DNA from: Entomortierella parvispora
Lineage: Eukaryota > Mortierellomycota > Mortierellomycetes > Mortierellales > Mortierellaceae
Length of the DNA: 64,000 bases
Direction of reading: 5' to 3'
Assembly: GCA_963573315.1 (NCBI GenBank)
Contig: OY752140.1
Location: forward strand, 1,736,001-1,800,000
Shown here: one piece after another, positions 33,640 through 46,917 of the stretch
How the letters are laid out: each line of letters opens with the position of its first letter
How positions within the stretch are numbered: position 1 is the stretch's first letter
Program-made: the position numbers and the translations under genes
Notes under the pieces: generated by a model
What the model saw: only the letters and a program-made list of their open reading frames with translations
Told to the model about the DNA's origin: nothing
The model's database searches: none

Positions 33640-35499
33640 TCAAAGAGCCTTTCCAAGCTCCATTTTCCGTCGTAGGGACCGCTCCGCACGCCAGATTAAT
33701 CCATCCAAAAGACTAAAGACAGTGAAGATACCTCCGACAATGGCACACGTTGTAGTCAAGAAGGAAGCAAAGGACTTGCGCTCCTCTCTCTGGATAACCG
33801 CCATGGGCGAAATATCAAAGTTGAAAAAGACGCCTAGTGGTACCAGATCAGCCAATGAATTTTTACAAGTTAGCCCTTGTGCTCATAAGTAGCCTGAAGG
33901 TACAAGTGGAAGACGACGTGCCAGGGTTGAGTCAGAAAAGGTGGTGGCGTCCTGGAGACAAGTTATATTAGGGCCTGGTTCAAGTTCCGTATCGTCAAAG
34001 TGTCCTCATGAAACCAACACTTTCACCGCGGATACAAAATGGATCCTTTGTTGTTTTGATGGCAAGATAGAACATCATACCTGGAAGGCCATTGGGGGGT
34101 CGTATGTTGCCCGCTTCATCCTTATAATCGAGATTACGGTTGAATTGCGTGACCGAGAACTGGTTCGTCAAGATGGGAGGTTTCCTTAACGAAAAGTATC
34201 GAGTGCCCACAACCTTGAGGTAGTACTGAAACATGAATAACTCTCCTGGTTGAATTTTGCCCTGAACCACCTGACCGTCCAAGGGGTTCTTTGGATGAAT
34301 ACCAGGGACCTGAACCCCAAAGTTGAGTCTATTGATCTCGTGCGAAAAATCAAGACCCTGCTTCAAATACTGCACAATGTCATGGACATGAGCAGTTCCT
34401 CGTTGAAAGGATTTCCCTGGAGCGACATGAAAGTTCCCAGCGACCTTGTTGACTCTGATTTGACCATGTATCCTGCATCCTTGGTTCGCCTGCTCCCTGA
34501 TCTTTTGCAAATACCCCTCTCTTACACACTACGATACGTCACCCGATGAGTTCTGTGTTAGTCGATCATTGTATGCGGATCAAAAAACTTAGTAATCGCC
34601 AATCCATACCTGCTCGATTTTCTCTGGACGATTAAAAGACCATCCTGACCGAGCATACGCCTGTCTTACTTGTTCGCAAGTATTGCAACATCCACTCTTG
34701 GGCGGTTGTGCTCCCCCACAGTCGCCACAATAGTTCTCCCCTACTTCTTTAGGGTCTACTTCATTGTCGCCCAGTTCTATTAGATATAAATGGTACAGGC
34801 AAGGTGAGTGACAGGTACATACATCGTCCAGTTGGCAAAGATAAGGCTAGTCATTGAATAAGGTCATACCAACTGTTTTCTCTCTCTTCAGTTCTACACC
34901 TTCAGGCGAGAGCTGGATTTTGTACACCGAGTGCTCGATATCGTTTTGATGTGCGCCTGCCACATCCATGACGTCCAATGTCAAAACTACTTCCCAAGTT
35001 CCCAGGTGATTAATCCAGAAATATAAAGTCAGCCGCCTGGGGTCTAAAGCAGAGAGAGAGATATCCTTTAAACATTGACTCTTTGACATTACTGTAGCAA
35101 GGGATCTTCGGGAACGAGATATCCAGCTCAATGTCCATTTTTTCTTTGCGACCAGTGTCAACAATGAGGGATGACTCGACATGAACAGACCGGTAATCAA
35201 AGTATTCGCCTAGAAGTAAAATGACAATAATGACGCCGCATGCTACGGTGACTATAGGCATTCATATGAGCACAAAGTACGAGTAAACAACGGACAGAGT
35301 CTTCTGACCAGATCATGGTACTGAAAATCGTTGGGGTTATTCTGTCAGTCATCATGCTCATCATCGGCGTGACCATCCTTTTACCTATCGCTCCCGTGGA
35401 GGTCTTTACGCGAAAGTCATCGAGTGTTTTGGCGTAGGCGTCAAACTTTTTGAGGCTGGTGAAGGTCGTTTCTTTGTCGATGCGTCTCCTTTGATGCAT
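33640..35499 (-). CDS. ERV46: ERV46/ERGIC3 COPII vesicle cargo receptor subunit
   Basis: Six exons: 35499-35385, 35251-35093, 34986-34870, 34776-34610, 34528-34081 and 33833-33640, giving 399 residues. Family landmarks in order: N-terminal FTSLKKFDAYAK and DFRVKTSTGAI, the first membrane span (VTVACGVIIVILLLGEYFDY), LTLDVMDVAGAHQNDIEHSV, a luminal Cys cluster YCGDCGGAQPPKSGCCNTCE, GCRIHGQIRVNKVAGNFHVA, HDIVQYLKQGLDFSHEINRL, then GVFFNFDISPM, the second span (CAIVGGIFTVFSLLDGLIW) and the C-terminal KMELGKAL. Erv46 pairs with Erv41 to cycle between ER and Golgi and retrieves HDEL-lacking ER residents. Length matches the family. Confidence 0.95.
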
Positions 35500-36539
35500 G
35501 CCGGATTGAGAAATGATGGGTGGGATTAATGAATGGGAATTAGGAGGACAGGATGGACGGAATACAACGGCCTCCTCCTCCTCCTCCTGCACGCACGAAA
35601 CGCACAATCAAGGGGGAGGGCACCTCTCGCCCTCTCTCGCCCTCTCTCGCAGGGTCCACAAAGGGTGATCTGTGTGCTCTGCGTGGAGGGGCGAACAGGC
35701 CCAAGCGCGGCACGTGATGTGCTCGCGCCTGACCCGACCCTTCTCGACTTGGTGACCTGGTCATCGCTCCTCTTCCCACAGACACAGATACAATGCTACT
35801 GCCAGGGCGGATCGGGTCGATCGGGCATCGCATCCCGCGCACGCCCTGAACTGCACATACCATACATTGCTCGGGAGCAAACGGGGTGAGCGACAGACGC
35901 CTCGATTTCTGAAATGGGAAGGAAGGGCTTCTCGGTCCAATCGGTGTGCAGGCACATGTCCCTCGACTAGGCGTCTCCAGTCGTCATGCCCTGAGAACCC
36001 CATGATGATCAGTCAGCAAGTCAACCTCTCTTCTTCACGACGGCCAGAGTACTGAGTGCTGCAGGGTGAATGCCTCTAGACTTGGGTGCTAAGCACCCTC
36101 CTTTCTGTGGTCGTTGTGGCCGTCTCCGAGTGCGGGAGTGGGGATGAGAGGAGAGTAAACCAGCAGAAGAGCAGAAGAGAAAGGACACGTTGAGAGTAGA
36201 GAGATGGACGCATCGACAGACAAATAGTCCAACTGTCAATTCGATCCGTTCCTGGGGCTGCAATATTGCGTTACGACTCGAACTGATTTTGGAATCACAG
36301 CTCAAACGAACGGCATGTTTCTACATTTTTCCCCTTCAGCCTTGCAACGGCTCATCTGTCTGCTTTGATTCTCTTTCTCTCTTTCTTTCCTTCATTTCTC
36401 TCTTCATTCAATCCTCCTCCCCTCTCACTGGCTGTCACCAAACGCATTCGTCCTTCATTCTTGAACCCCCTTTACTTCCTCCCTTCCCCCCTCCCCCCTC
36501 TCCCTCTCTTTTTGGCCACCATCCAAAAGAGACCAATTT
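35500..36539. other. Divergent promoter region, ERV46 / amino-acid transporter
   Basis: About 1 kb between divergent start codons. A CTCTCGCC tandem tract lies at about 35624-35650, and the last 200 nt before 36540 are C/T-rich on the plus strand. No gene was recognised and no clear TATA box is visible. Confidence 0.45.
35624..35650. repeat. Tandem CTCTCGCC(CT) repeat
   Basis: About two and a half copies of a 10-nt unit CTCTCGCCCT lie in tandem in the divergent promoter region. Confidence 0.7.
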
Positions 36540-38820
36540 ATGGCTAAATCGTACGGAACCATGAATGCGGCCCACTCTGCCCTGCCCTCCTCTGCCTCCA
36601 CAGCCACCATCGATGGCAGAAGCAGTCTAGGTGCCCGGTCCACAAGTCCGACCCAGGCAGCAGTCAACAAGAAGCACCTTCACCACTCTGGTCACAACGA
36701 CTCGAATGAGGGTGGACGCCATTCATCGGATGAATCGCCTCTGCTGAACAACGGGCCCCATCACAATGAAGACATTGGCCATGGCAACGAAGTCGGACCC
36801 TCGGCTGGATTCTGGAGCTGCGTATGTTTCTTTTTTGGGTTTCTGTATTGTTTCTCTTTTGGCGTCGACTTTGCCTTCTTTCGTCTGTGTGGGAATCGAA
36901 GGAAGGGGCCAACTGGGCTCCTTCTACGTTTACCTTGCACCGCATTTGTCTTCAATGTCTGCGCCAACGGACCCCGCCCTTTCCTGCAAAATGCACCCCG
37001 CCCACATTTTGTTTGTGGTCGACTTTTGTTTTTACTTTCCCGCACCCTACTTGAAATTGCTCCCTTCCACCAAAGATCCAAGCATCGCCCATACCACGGG
37101 CCAGAGTCAGGACCCTGGATTTTACGTCTTCTGTGCATCGACGACTAATATGGACACCTTCTTTTGCTCTTTGTTACTGCTCTGCATTTAGACGATCAAC
37201 CTTGCCAACACCATCCTAGGCACGGGAATGCTGGCTATGGTAGGAGAAAGACGGAACTGTCGATAAGAATAGGCAATCACACCCCCTCCCCCTGCACACG
37301 ATCATCTATCTATACTCACCACTTTTTTCCTCTCCCTTTTTTTTGGACAAACGATAGCCTGGAGCGTTGGCAACAGTTGGATTGCTGTTGGGAAGTTTTA
37401 TGATCGTGTTCTCTGCTTGCGCATCAGGACTTGGACTCTATTTTTTGACCAGGAGTGCCAGCAAGACCCAGGGCCGGTCAGCATCTTTTTTCGCTTGTTC
37501 AAAACTCACATATCCCTCAGCAGCGGTGTGGTTTGATCTTGCGATTGCAATCAAGTGCTTTGGCGTCGGCATCTCGTACTTGATCATTATTGGTGATTTG
37601 ATGCCGGGTGTGGTCCGATCTCTTGGGATGGTGGCCTTCATGGCTGCAGGAGGCGATGGGTCAGGCGAGATGGATCCTCAGTTGTGGTTTTTGGTCGACC
37701 GCAGGTTCTGGATCACCTTGTTCATGGGCATCATTGGACCCTTGTCGTTCTTGAAGAAGCTGGATTCCTTGAAGGCTACCAGTGCGTTGGCCCTGACGGC
37801 TGTTTTTTACCTGGTTTTTATCGTGATCTACTACTTTGTGAACCCGACTCAGCCCATGCCCCCGAAAGAGGAGATTCGGTTGGTGCACTTTAGTACTCAA
37901 TTGTTGACAACTTTGCCCATCTTTGTCTTTGCCTTTACCTGCCATCAGAATGTGAGTATTTCTTCTTGTAGACCCTGATAGAGAGGCCAACTATCAGGAT
38001 GGAGCATCTCTAACAGTTCTTTTGCCTTGTTCTTTTGTAGATCTTTTCTGTCTACAACGAATTGACAGACAATGGACAGAGCATGCTCAACAGGATCATT
38101 TCAACCTCCATTGGATCAGCAGTGGTGGTTTACCACATCATTGGTGTTTTGGGCTATCTTACTTTTGGAAACAACGTGGGCAGCAACATTATCCAGATGT
38201 ACAACGACTCCATGCTGGTTACTGTGGGAAGAATCGCCATCGTGGTTTTGGTCATGTTCTCATTCCCCCTCCAGTGCCATCCTTGCCGTGCTTGCCTCGA
38301 CAAGGTCTTGATCGCCGCTGGTCAATTCTGGGACTCGACTCGCTTCAGCCGGAAATCGCGTGAATACAACTCACTCATGGCTGGCGCCGCCTCCACACAC
38401 CATGCAGGAGATGACAGCAGCAGCCAAAGCACTGCCGGTGGCCTCCCTCCTCATACCCCCAGTTCTGTCACCTTGGCGGCTCACGCTCAGGAGGATGACG
38501 ACGAGGAGGAAATCGATCATGGAGACCACGGTGGCGCTGCGATTCCAGAGTTCAAGTTTATGGTCATGACCATGGCCATCCTCATTGGATCTTATATCAT
38601 TGCCATCACTGTCTCGGAACTGGAGCTGGTCTTGTCCTTTGTCGGCTCTACAGGGTCCACCGCTATCTCGTTTATTCTCCCCGGTACCTTCTATTACAAG
38701 CTTCATGCGAACCACCCTTGGACAGGACGCAAGGTTTTGTCCGTCCTTTTGGCCCTCTATGGCTGCATGGTCATGGTCATTTGCTTGACTGCAAATATCC
38801 GTAGAATTATCAACTCGTAA
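36540..38820 (+). CDS. Amino-acid/auxin permease family transporter (SLC38/Avt-like)
   Basis: Four exons, 36540-36821, 37192-37239, 37358-37951 and 38041-38820, giving 567 residues. Residues 1 to about 93 are hydrophilic, Ser/His-rich, ending GFWSC-TINLANTILGTGMLAMPGALAT, the TM1 signature of AAAP transporters. About 11 membrane spans follow, including CFGVGISYLIIIGDLMP and FVFAFTCHQNIFSVYNEL. A long acidic loop (HAQEDDDEEEIDHGDH, about 445-475) lies before the last spans. Yeast Avt5-7 vacuolar exporters and animal SLC38 share this plan, so a vacuolar or plasma-membrane neutral amino-acid carrier is inferred. Intron 1 is 370 nt, about three times the local norm, and C/T-rich. Confidence 0.88.
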
Positions 38821-39504
38821 AAGATACCTCTTTTTTTTTCTTCCTCTAATCACGATAGAATATCTTGCCCCTAGTGCCAGTCTCTCTCCTCTCCACTCTT
38901 GAGCCATTAAAAAACCGGACATCGATTATGAAAAATAGACAGAGATTGTATTTGTATTCTATTTGTGTTGAATGCGTGAGGGATGCATTATTCTTGTTCT
39001 TCGCTCTTCCCTTCGAGAATGCAATGCTTTGAAATATGCAAAAGGTAAAAAAGAAATGCAAAGGATAAAATAAAACGAATAATATACATATCGGAGGGAT
39101 GATTCACACAAATCTCTAAGGTCAAATACGGAAAACAAAAAGGAGATATTAAACTGAAGGTAAAGAAAACGATATAAAATACAGGAGAGGAGAGTTGAGA
39201 TGGAAAGACAAGCTTGGGGATTGGTGTCCTTCCTTTCAAATGCTGTGCGGTGAACATCGGTCATGACCCCAAAGGTAGGTTCAAGTGACAGTTGGAAATG
39301 AATAAAATGGGGGTATAACAAATGTACAAATGTGCCAGCATCCTGCATTCATAACGATAATGGTAAAGAGAAGAGAAGAAAAAAGAAAAAAAAAAATTGG
39401 AGTGAGGGGAGGGAGGGAGGGACGGGAGCATTGGTGAATCATGAGCTGTAAGGTACTAGTCCTTGGTAAGGTCCAGCAGACTCGGGCGTGTTACAGTCAA
39501 AGAT
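38821..39504. other. Convergent 3' region, transporter / DED1
   Basis: 684 nt between converging stop codons, A/T-rich, with purine tracts at 39366-39424. It probably contains both 3' untranslated regions. No gene was recognised. Confidence 0.5.
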
Positions 39505-41883
<2,379 letters not shown>

Positions 41884-42990
41884 TGAGGATGTTAAAGGGG
41901 GGATGGGAAAAAGGTGATGAAAAAGGGTGGAGAGAAGAGAGAAGAAGAGAAAGGAAGAAAAAAAAATGAAGACACTGTCAGAGTGCAGAGTGTGCTGCGG
42001 GCGGTGCGGTAGTGTGAGTTGATTGATGTGATGGAAGGGGAACAAAAAGAAAAAAAAAAAAGCTTGTTGTTCGAGGCCCTTAAGCGATTAAGCGATTGCA
42101 GTCACGTGTAAGCGCCATCAATGAAAGGGGCCTATACCCTTAATGGATGTCAATTGCTTGCTTTTTGAGTCCGTCAGATCCGCTTTTTTCATTTTTTTGA
42201 AGCAAGGATATTATTGAATACTACCATGTTCGTGGCTGCTCTCAATTGAGTATCACCATGATGATGATGATGATGGCTCGTCTGTCTATCTTCAGTTGAA
42301 TGAGGCCAGCAAAGGTGGAATATGAAGTGAGCAGACTCAGGAGGGATAATGAGTGAGCAAGTGCTTGTTTTTCTGAGTAGAGTGAATGGAAACAGTACAA
42401 ACAGAGAGAGTGAGAGTCTCTGCTCTCTCTCACGCCCTGCAGACACAAGCAACAGGCGCATGCCAACCATGCGCTGCCTTTGTCTTTGTCTCTGTCGGCT
42501 TGTCCCATGCTTTGCTCTCTTTCCTTTTCTTCTTCCCTCTCTCTCTCTCTTTCTCCTTCTCTCTCTGCCCTCTTCCGTTATCCCTCTCTCCCTACCCCCA
42601 CAACTAGGACCCCATCCTCTCTCTCTCGTCCTTCCTCCTCTTTGCCCACGCGCTTGCAGACACACACTCCTTTCTTTTTTTACCCTCGTCTTTTGCTGCC
42701 TTTCCCTCTCTTACCCCAAATTGATCAGTGGCATGGGTTTATTCTTCCCATCGCAATCCTGAAGTCATTCCGACCACTTTACATCCATTTTTCATTCCAC
42801 CCGTCGAACAACCCTCTTCCTTTTTTCACTCTTTTTTTAGGACGCGTCAAAATACCTTCTTCCTTCTCCACGCCTTTCATTCCCGACCCTTGTTTTTGCA
42901 AACCCCTCTCCCTTCCTCCACTCCCCGATATTTTGCCCAAACGGAGCAAAACGCCCAAAGAGTCTTCCTCCTGTTTATCTAGAAGAAACC
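41884..42990. other. Divergent promoter region, DED1 / coiled-coil gene
   Basis: About 1.1 kb. The side next to DED1 (41884-42060) is purine-rich on the plus strand, i.e. a C/T-rich leader on the minus strand. From about 42480 to 42990 the plus strand is strongly C/T-rich, the likely leader of the coiled-coil gene. An ATG triplet repeat lies at 42258-42273. Confidence 0.5.
42258..42273. repeat. Short ATG triplet repeat
   Basis: Five tandem ATG/GAT units lie in the divergent promoter region upstream of DED1. Confidence 0.75.
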
Positions 42991-45900
42991 ATGCTTTCTT
43001 CGCCCGCCCGCCCTGGTCTTGAGCGGCATCAGTCATTTGAGGTAAAAGCATGCTCCTTCAGTGTTCAACTGTATGACTCGAGCAATACAAGGGAAGGGGA
43101 GAAGCGCGACAGACGTTGAAATCAAACCACAAAAGATATGGGGTTGAATTGGCACGAGATGAACAAGAGGGAACCCGAGCCGTAAAAAAAAAGGTGGGAG
43201 CAGGTACAAAAGACGCAAGGAGAACAAGTGTGGGTGAGAGGGGGTCGATTATATTACATGCATGCTTTTGTGATTGTCAAGGCAGAACAGGTCGGAAAAA
43301 GCGACCACCGGCAACAGGCCACAGGCAACAGGCCACGCACGACCCATGTGTTCAAAACGGGTGTGTACCACCCCAATGGTCATCTTGCCACCGTCTGTTT
43401 CCTACTCGTTGTTTCTTGATCCCCCTCGAGGAACCAAAGAGGACTTCACAACTTGACCGGAGAGGGAAAGGAAAAGAGGGTTGTGGTTCCACCATTAACC
43501 AGGGTCGTGGCCAGGCCACACTTTGACACGCTGCTGTCTGTCCCTCTCTCCCCTTTATTTTGGGCGTGGCATTTGATCCCACTACTGCCTGTCAGATAAC
43601 CCCTACCGCTACACCGTGTGTCGTCCAACCAACACCCCACAAAAATATTAGCAGGGCATCTGTGACACACACAGGGCATGGTGGACAGTGGAATATGGGA
43701 TAAATGAGATGTTTGGTAATGGCGTCCAAGTTGCTGACCAAAGGAAGTAACTCTTTATATTTGTCTCGTCTCTAGAACACAACCCCATGTCCGCCGTACA
43801 ATCTCTCACAAGAAGACGTTCTCTCTAAACAAAAAGCTGCCGTCGTCATGGGTACTTCAACTGCTGATCTTGCATCGTCCTTGACTCCTAGATGTTTTCA
43901 AATGTCTCTTACCAACTTTTACCACATCGTCTCCACTGCACGGGCACGTCTTTCTCACTCACCTCCCATTCTATCCTTTTCAGCCGTGGTGCCAAGTCCT
44001 ACGTCAATAGTACATGTGGCAGCAGAGGAAGACGAAATTTGGGCCGAGTTTGAACGGATCCAGGACCCAAGGATGCTGAAAGAAAAGTTTTACGAACAAC
44101 ATCAACACATGCGAGCCCAGTTGGATATGGCCGGCCGATATGGATTGAGTTTGCAGCAGGATGTGGAGGAACTACAGGGTGCACAGGTCCAATCTTACGC
44201 ACAGGTACATATGAAAAGAAAAAAATGGGCGAGGCGCCTGACATCGGGGTGAGGAGAAAGGAACGTGGACAGGAGCTTTGCAGATCTCAAACCATAGTCA
44301 TTTTGTGTTGTAAATGCTAATCCCTTGTTTCCCATTCTGCCCTCCTTTGTTTATTATAGATTCAGTCTCTTCAAGATGAAAACAGCATGCTCAAAACTCG
44401 AGCCCACCATGCCATGGATCTATCTTCTCAACTGTCGGGGTCTGAGAACGAGGTCAGAACGCTTACAAACCATAACGACTCCCTCCAACGAGAGCTGGAT
44501 GGATGTCGAAAGGACCTGAAATCGTTCCGACGGGAGCTGGATGGCCTTGTAGAGCAGATGACCGAAATGGGATCCGAGGTCCTGGACGCAAAGACAAAAG
44601 TCTCTGTCTATGCTCGTCGATTGACAGAAGTGGAGCAGGAACTTGGTGTAACCAAGGAGGCAAACGTGGACCTCCAGGTGCAACTGCAAACGGCGCTCGA
44701 TAAGCAAAAACAGAGTCAGTCCAGCACTGCACAAGTGGTCAAAAGCATTCAGTCGGATCTTGGCAAAGTCTTGTCGGATAGCGGGACGATCCGATCCACC
44801 CTGGAAGAACTGGAGAACCGACAGGTGAAATGTGAGGATAAAGTCGTCGAGATGATGTCCAACACAAAGGAGTATGCTCAGTTGTTGGAAGAGGCTCAGG
44901 AGACGATCCAAACTTTGAGGACAGAATCAGACATGGAGGGCCGTGGCTGGGCACACCACGAATCACCACAGACAGCCAATTGGGGATATCAGGCTAGGAA
45001 AAGCTCCGGTCAATTGTCGACTTTGGTTCTAGAGGGTGACCCCCGCGAGTTCAGCCCTCATGAGCTGGATCCTGATGGCTGGAACTCTAGTCCCGGCGAT
45101 GGCGCAACGTCGAACGGAGGAGCTCAGTCACTTGGAATGGAATTGGGTCTGGGCATGACAATGCATTGTGAGGAGTGGGATCACAGCCAAAGCGCATTGG
45201 AAACTCAACCCAAGGGCAGCAACATTTCTTCGCCTCCATCCACTCCAGCCTCTTACCTATGCTCCACCGCAGATTCGAAGCATCTCACGCCCGCCGCCTC
45301 GCCCCTGGCACCTTCAGCCCTTCGTAATGGAAAGGAACCAGGGCCCGCCCCACTGCCTATCCATGATCAACCGCCGGTGCAGAAGAAGCAGCAGCCTACG
45401 CCACCTATGATCCATGTGCCTCGAAAGGCCTCAAGCACGTCAACGTCGTTGACAAGCGAGCTTCAGCAACGATTGGAAGAACATACAGTCCTCCAGACTG
45501 CTTTGGCCTCGCCATTGTCCACGGCCACCGGTGGGTTGTCCCGACCCCCTTGGAACCCCAGTGTGGCTCTCGAAAACATGCTCCCTTTCCCAACACAGCA
45601 ACGATCTCGGAGCGCCAGCCGTGCGGCCAGCTTCTCGTCCAGGAGTAGCTCCCGATCTGTGAGTCGCGTGAGTTTGCATCAGTTGTCCTCTCCAGGTTCG
45701 TCAACAGTTTTCAGGAATGGATCCTCAACATCATCGACCTCGTCTGTGACCTACCAGCTTTTGAATCACCACCAGCATCCGATGATGCCATCACCCCAAA
45801 CCTCACCTCATTCCATGTCGATGCCAACATCGTCCCTAATGGATGCGATCGCTTCTCAGCAAGGAAGATCTCTACTTCAAGGCGGCACCGGTAAAAGCTC

Positions 45901-46600
45901 TTCCCCCTCCAACAGCGGCAGCGTCAATAGGAATCAAGGCGGCAGTAACACTGGGTCACGACCCAGAAGTCGGACGACAGCTGCGACCGCAGAGAGAACC
46001 TTGACTTCAAGTGGCTCGACAGACCATTCGAATGTGATCTCAAAGACAAAATCAAAGATTCAAGGTTCTCCTTCTCCGACATTTAACAGCAGCAGCAGAG
46101 CTTCTGTTGGTGGCGGCAGCAGAAGTCCTTTGCCTGTTGAAAAGTCAAAAGTCGTCCAGCGATCGCGAGCCTCGTCCACAACTAACCCGACAACAAGCCA
46201 TCAGCAACAGCAACAACAGGCTCGACGGGCCACTGCAGAGGCTAACCGAGCAGCAGCAGTAGCAGCGGCGGCAGCGCCAGGATCACCTACTCCTCGAGGC
46301 GCCGTCAAGGGCAGGAAATCGAGCACCATTGTCGGAGGGGCTGGTAAAATAGGGCCCACATCCCCGACACCTCCACCTCCATTAGCTCGATCCAATTCTT
46401 TCTTGGCCAAAGCCAACGTGCCCTCTGAACCGAGCCAAAAGGTCGATCCAGCAGTGGCCGAATATACAGACATCAAGGAGGGACCTCCTGATGTGCCAAG
46501 TCAGGGAAAAGATTCGGCTGAAATTTCGGACTTGCGCTCATCTGCCATTTCCCCCACACCAGGCCTCTTGCCTCTCGCAGAGGAAACAGAGGTCATGTAG
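42991..46600 (+). CDS. BICD/Spindly-like coiled-coil protein with CC1-box-like segment
   Basis: Exons 42991-43041, 43776-44204 and 44360-46600, giving 906 residues. Exon 1 is 17 codons (MLSSPARPGLERHQSFE), joined in phase 0 across a 734-nt intron to NTTPCPPYNLSQEDVLSKQK. Residues 132-150 read LDMAGRYGLSLQQDVEELQ, similar to the CC1 box (AAxxGxxLL) by which BICD, BICDR and Spindly bind the dynein light intermediate chain. A continuous coiled coil runs to about 350 (ENEVRTLTNHNDSLQREL ...). Residues 350-906 are Ser/Pro/Gln-rich and disordered with basic RSASRAAS patches and a Q run near 768. The stretch 43893-43982 is C/T-rich but stays open, so an unseen intron there is possible. A microtubule-motor adaptor role is inference from motif position only. 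Confidence 0.6.
43310..43336. repeat. Tandem GGCAACAGGCCACA repeat inside intron 1
   Basis: Two imperfect copies of a 13-14-nt unit lie in the long first intron of the coiled-coil gene, in a C/A/G-rich local context. Confidence 0.65.
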
Positions 46601-46917
46601 GGGAATACCTTTGAACCCTCACCCCTGCGGACACTCACACCCACACCCACACCCACAGATACCTTTTACTTTACTCTTCATCACAACATGTAATTTTATG
46701 ATTTGACTTCGATGTATACTATTTTAATATCCCATTCCATTTTTTTGCCTTGACATGTGTTCTGGCTCCACACCTTCGAGGGAGGATAAAAAAAATATAT
46801 ATATTCGGATACAAGTGTTAGGATAGATAGGTGTGATATACAAAAGAGAGAAGTAGACACTACACGTTCTCTCTACTCAAAGAACCCTTTGTCTTCTTTT
46901 CTTTCTTCTTTTGGCAT
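46601..46917. other. Convergent 3' region with ACACCC repeat
   Basis: 317 nt between converging stop codons. An ACACCC hexamer array lies at about 46634-46659, and AT-rich sequence (ATATATAT near 46796-46804) follows. No gene was recognised. Confidence 0.5.
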
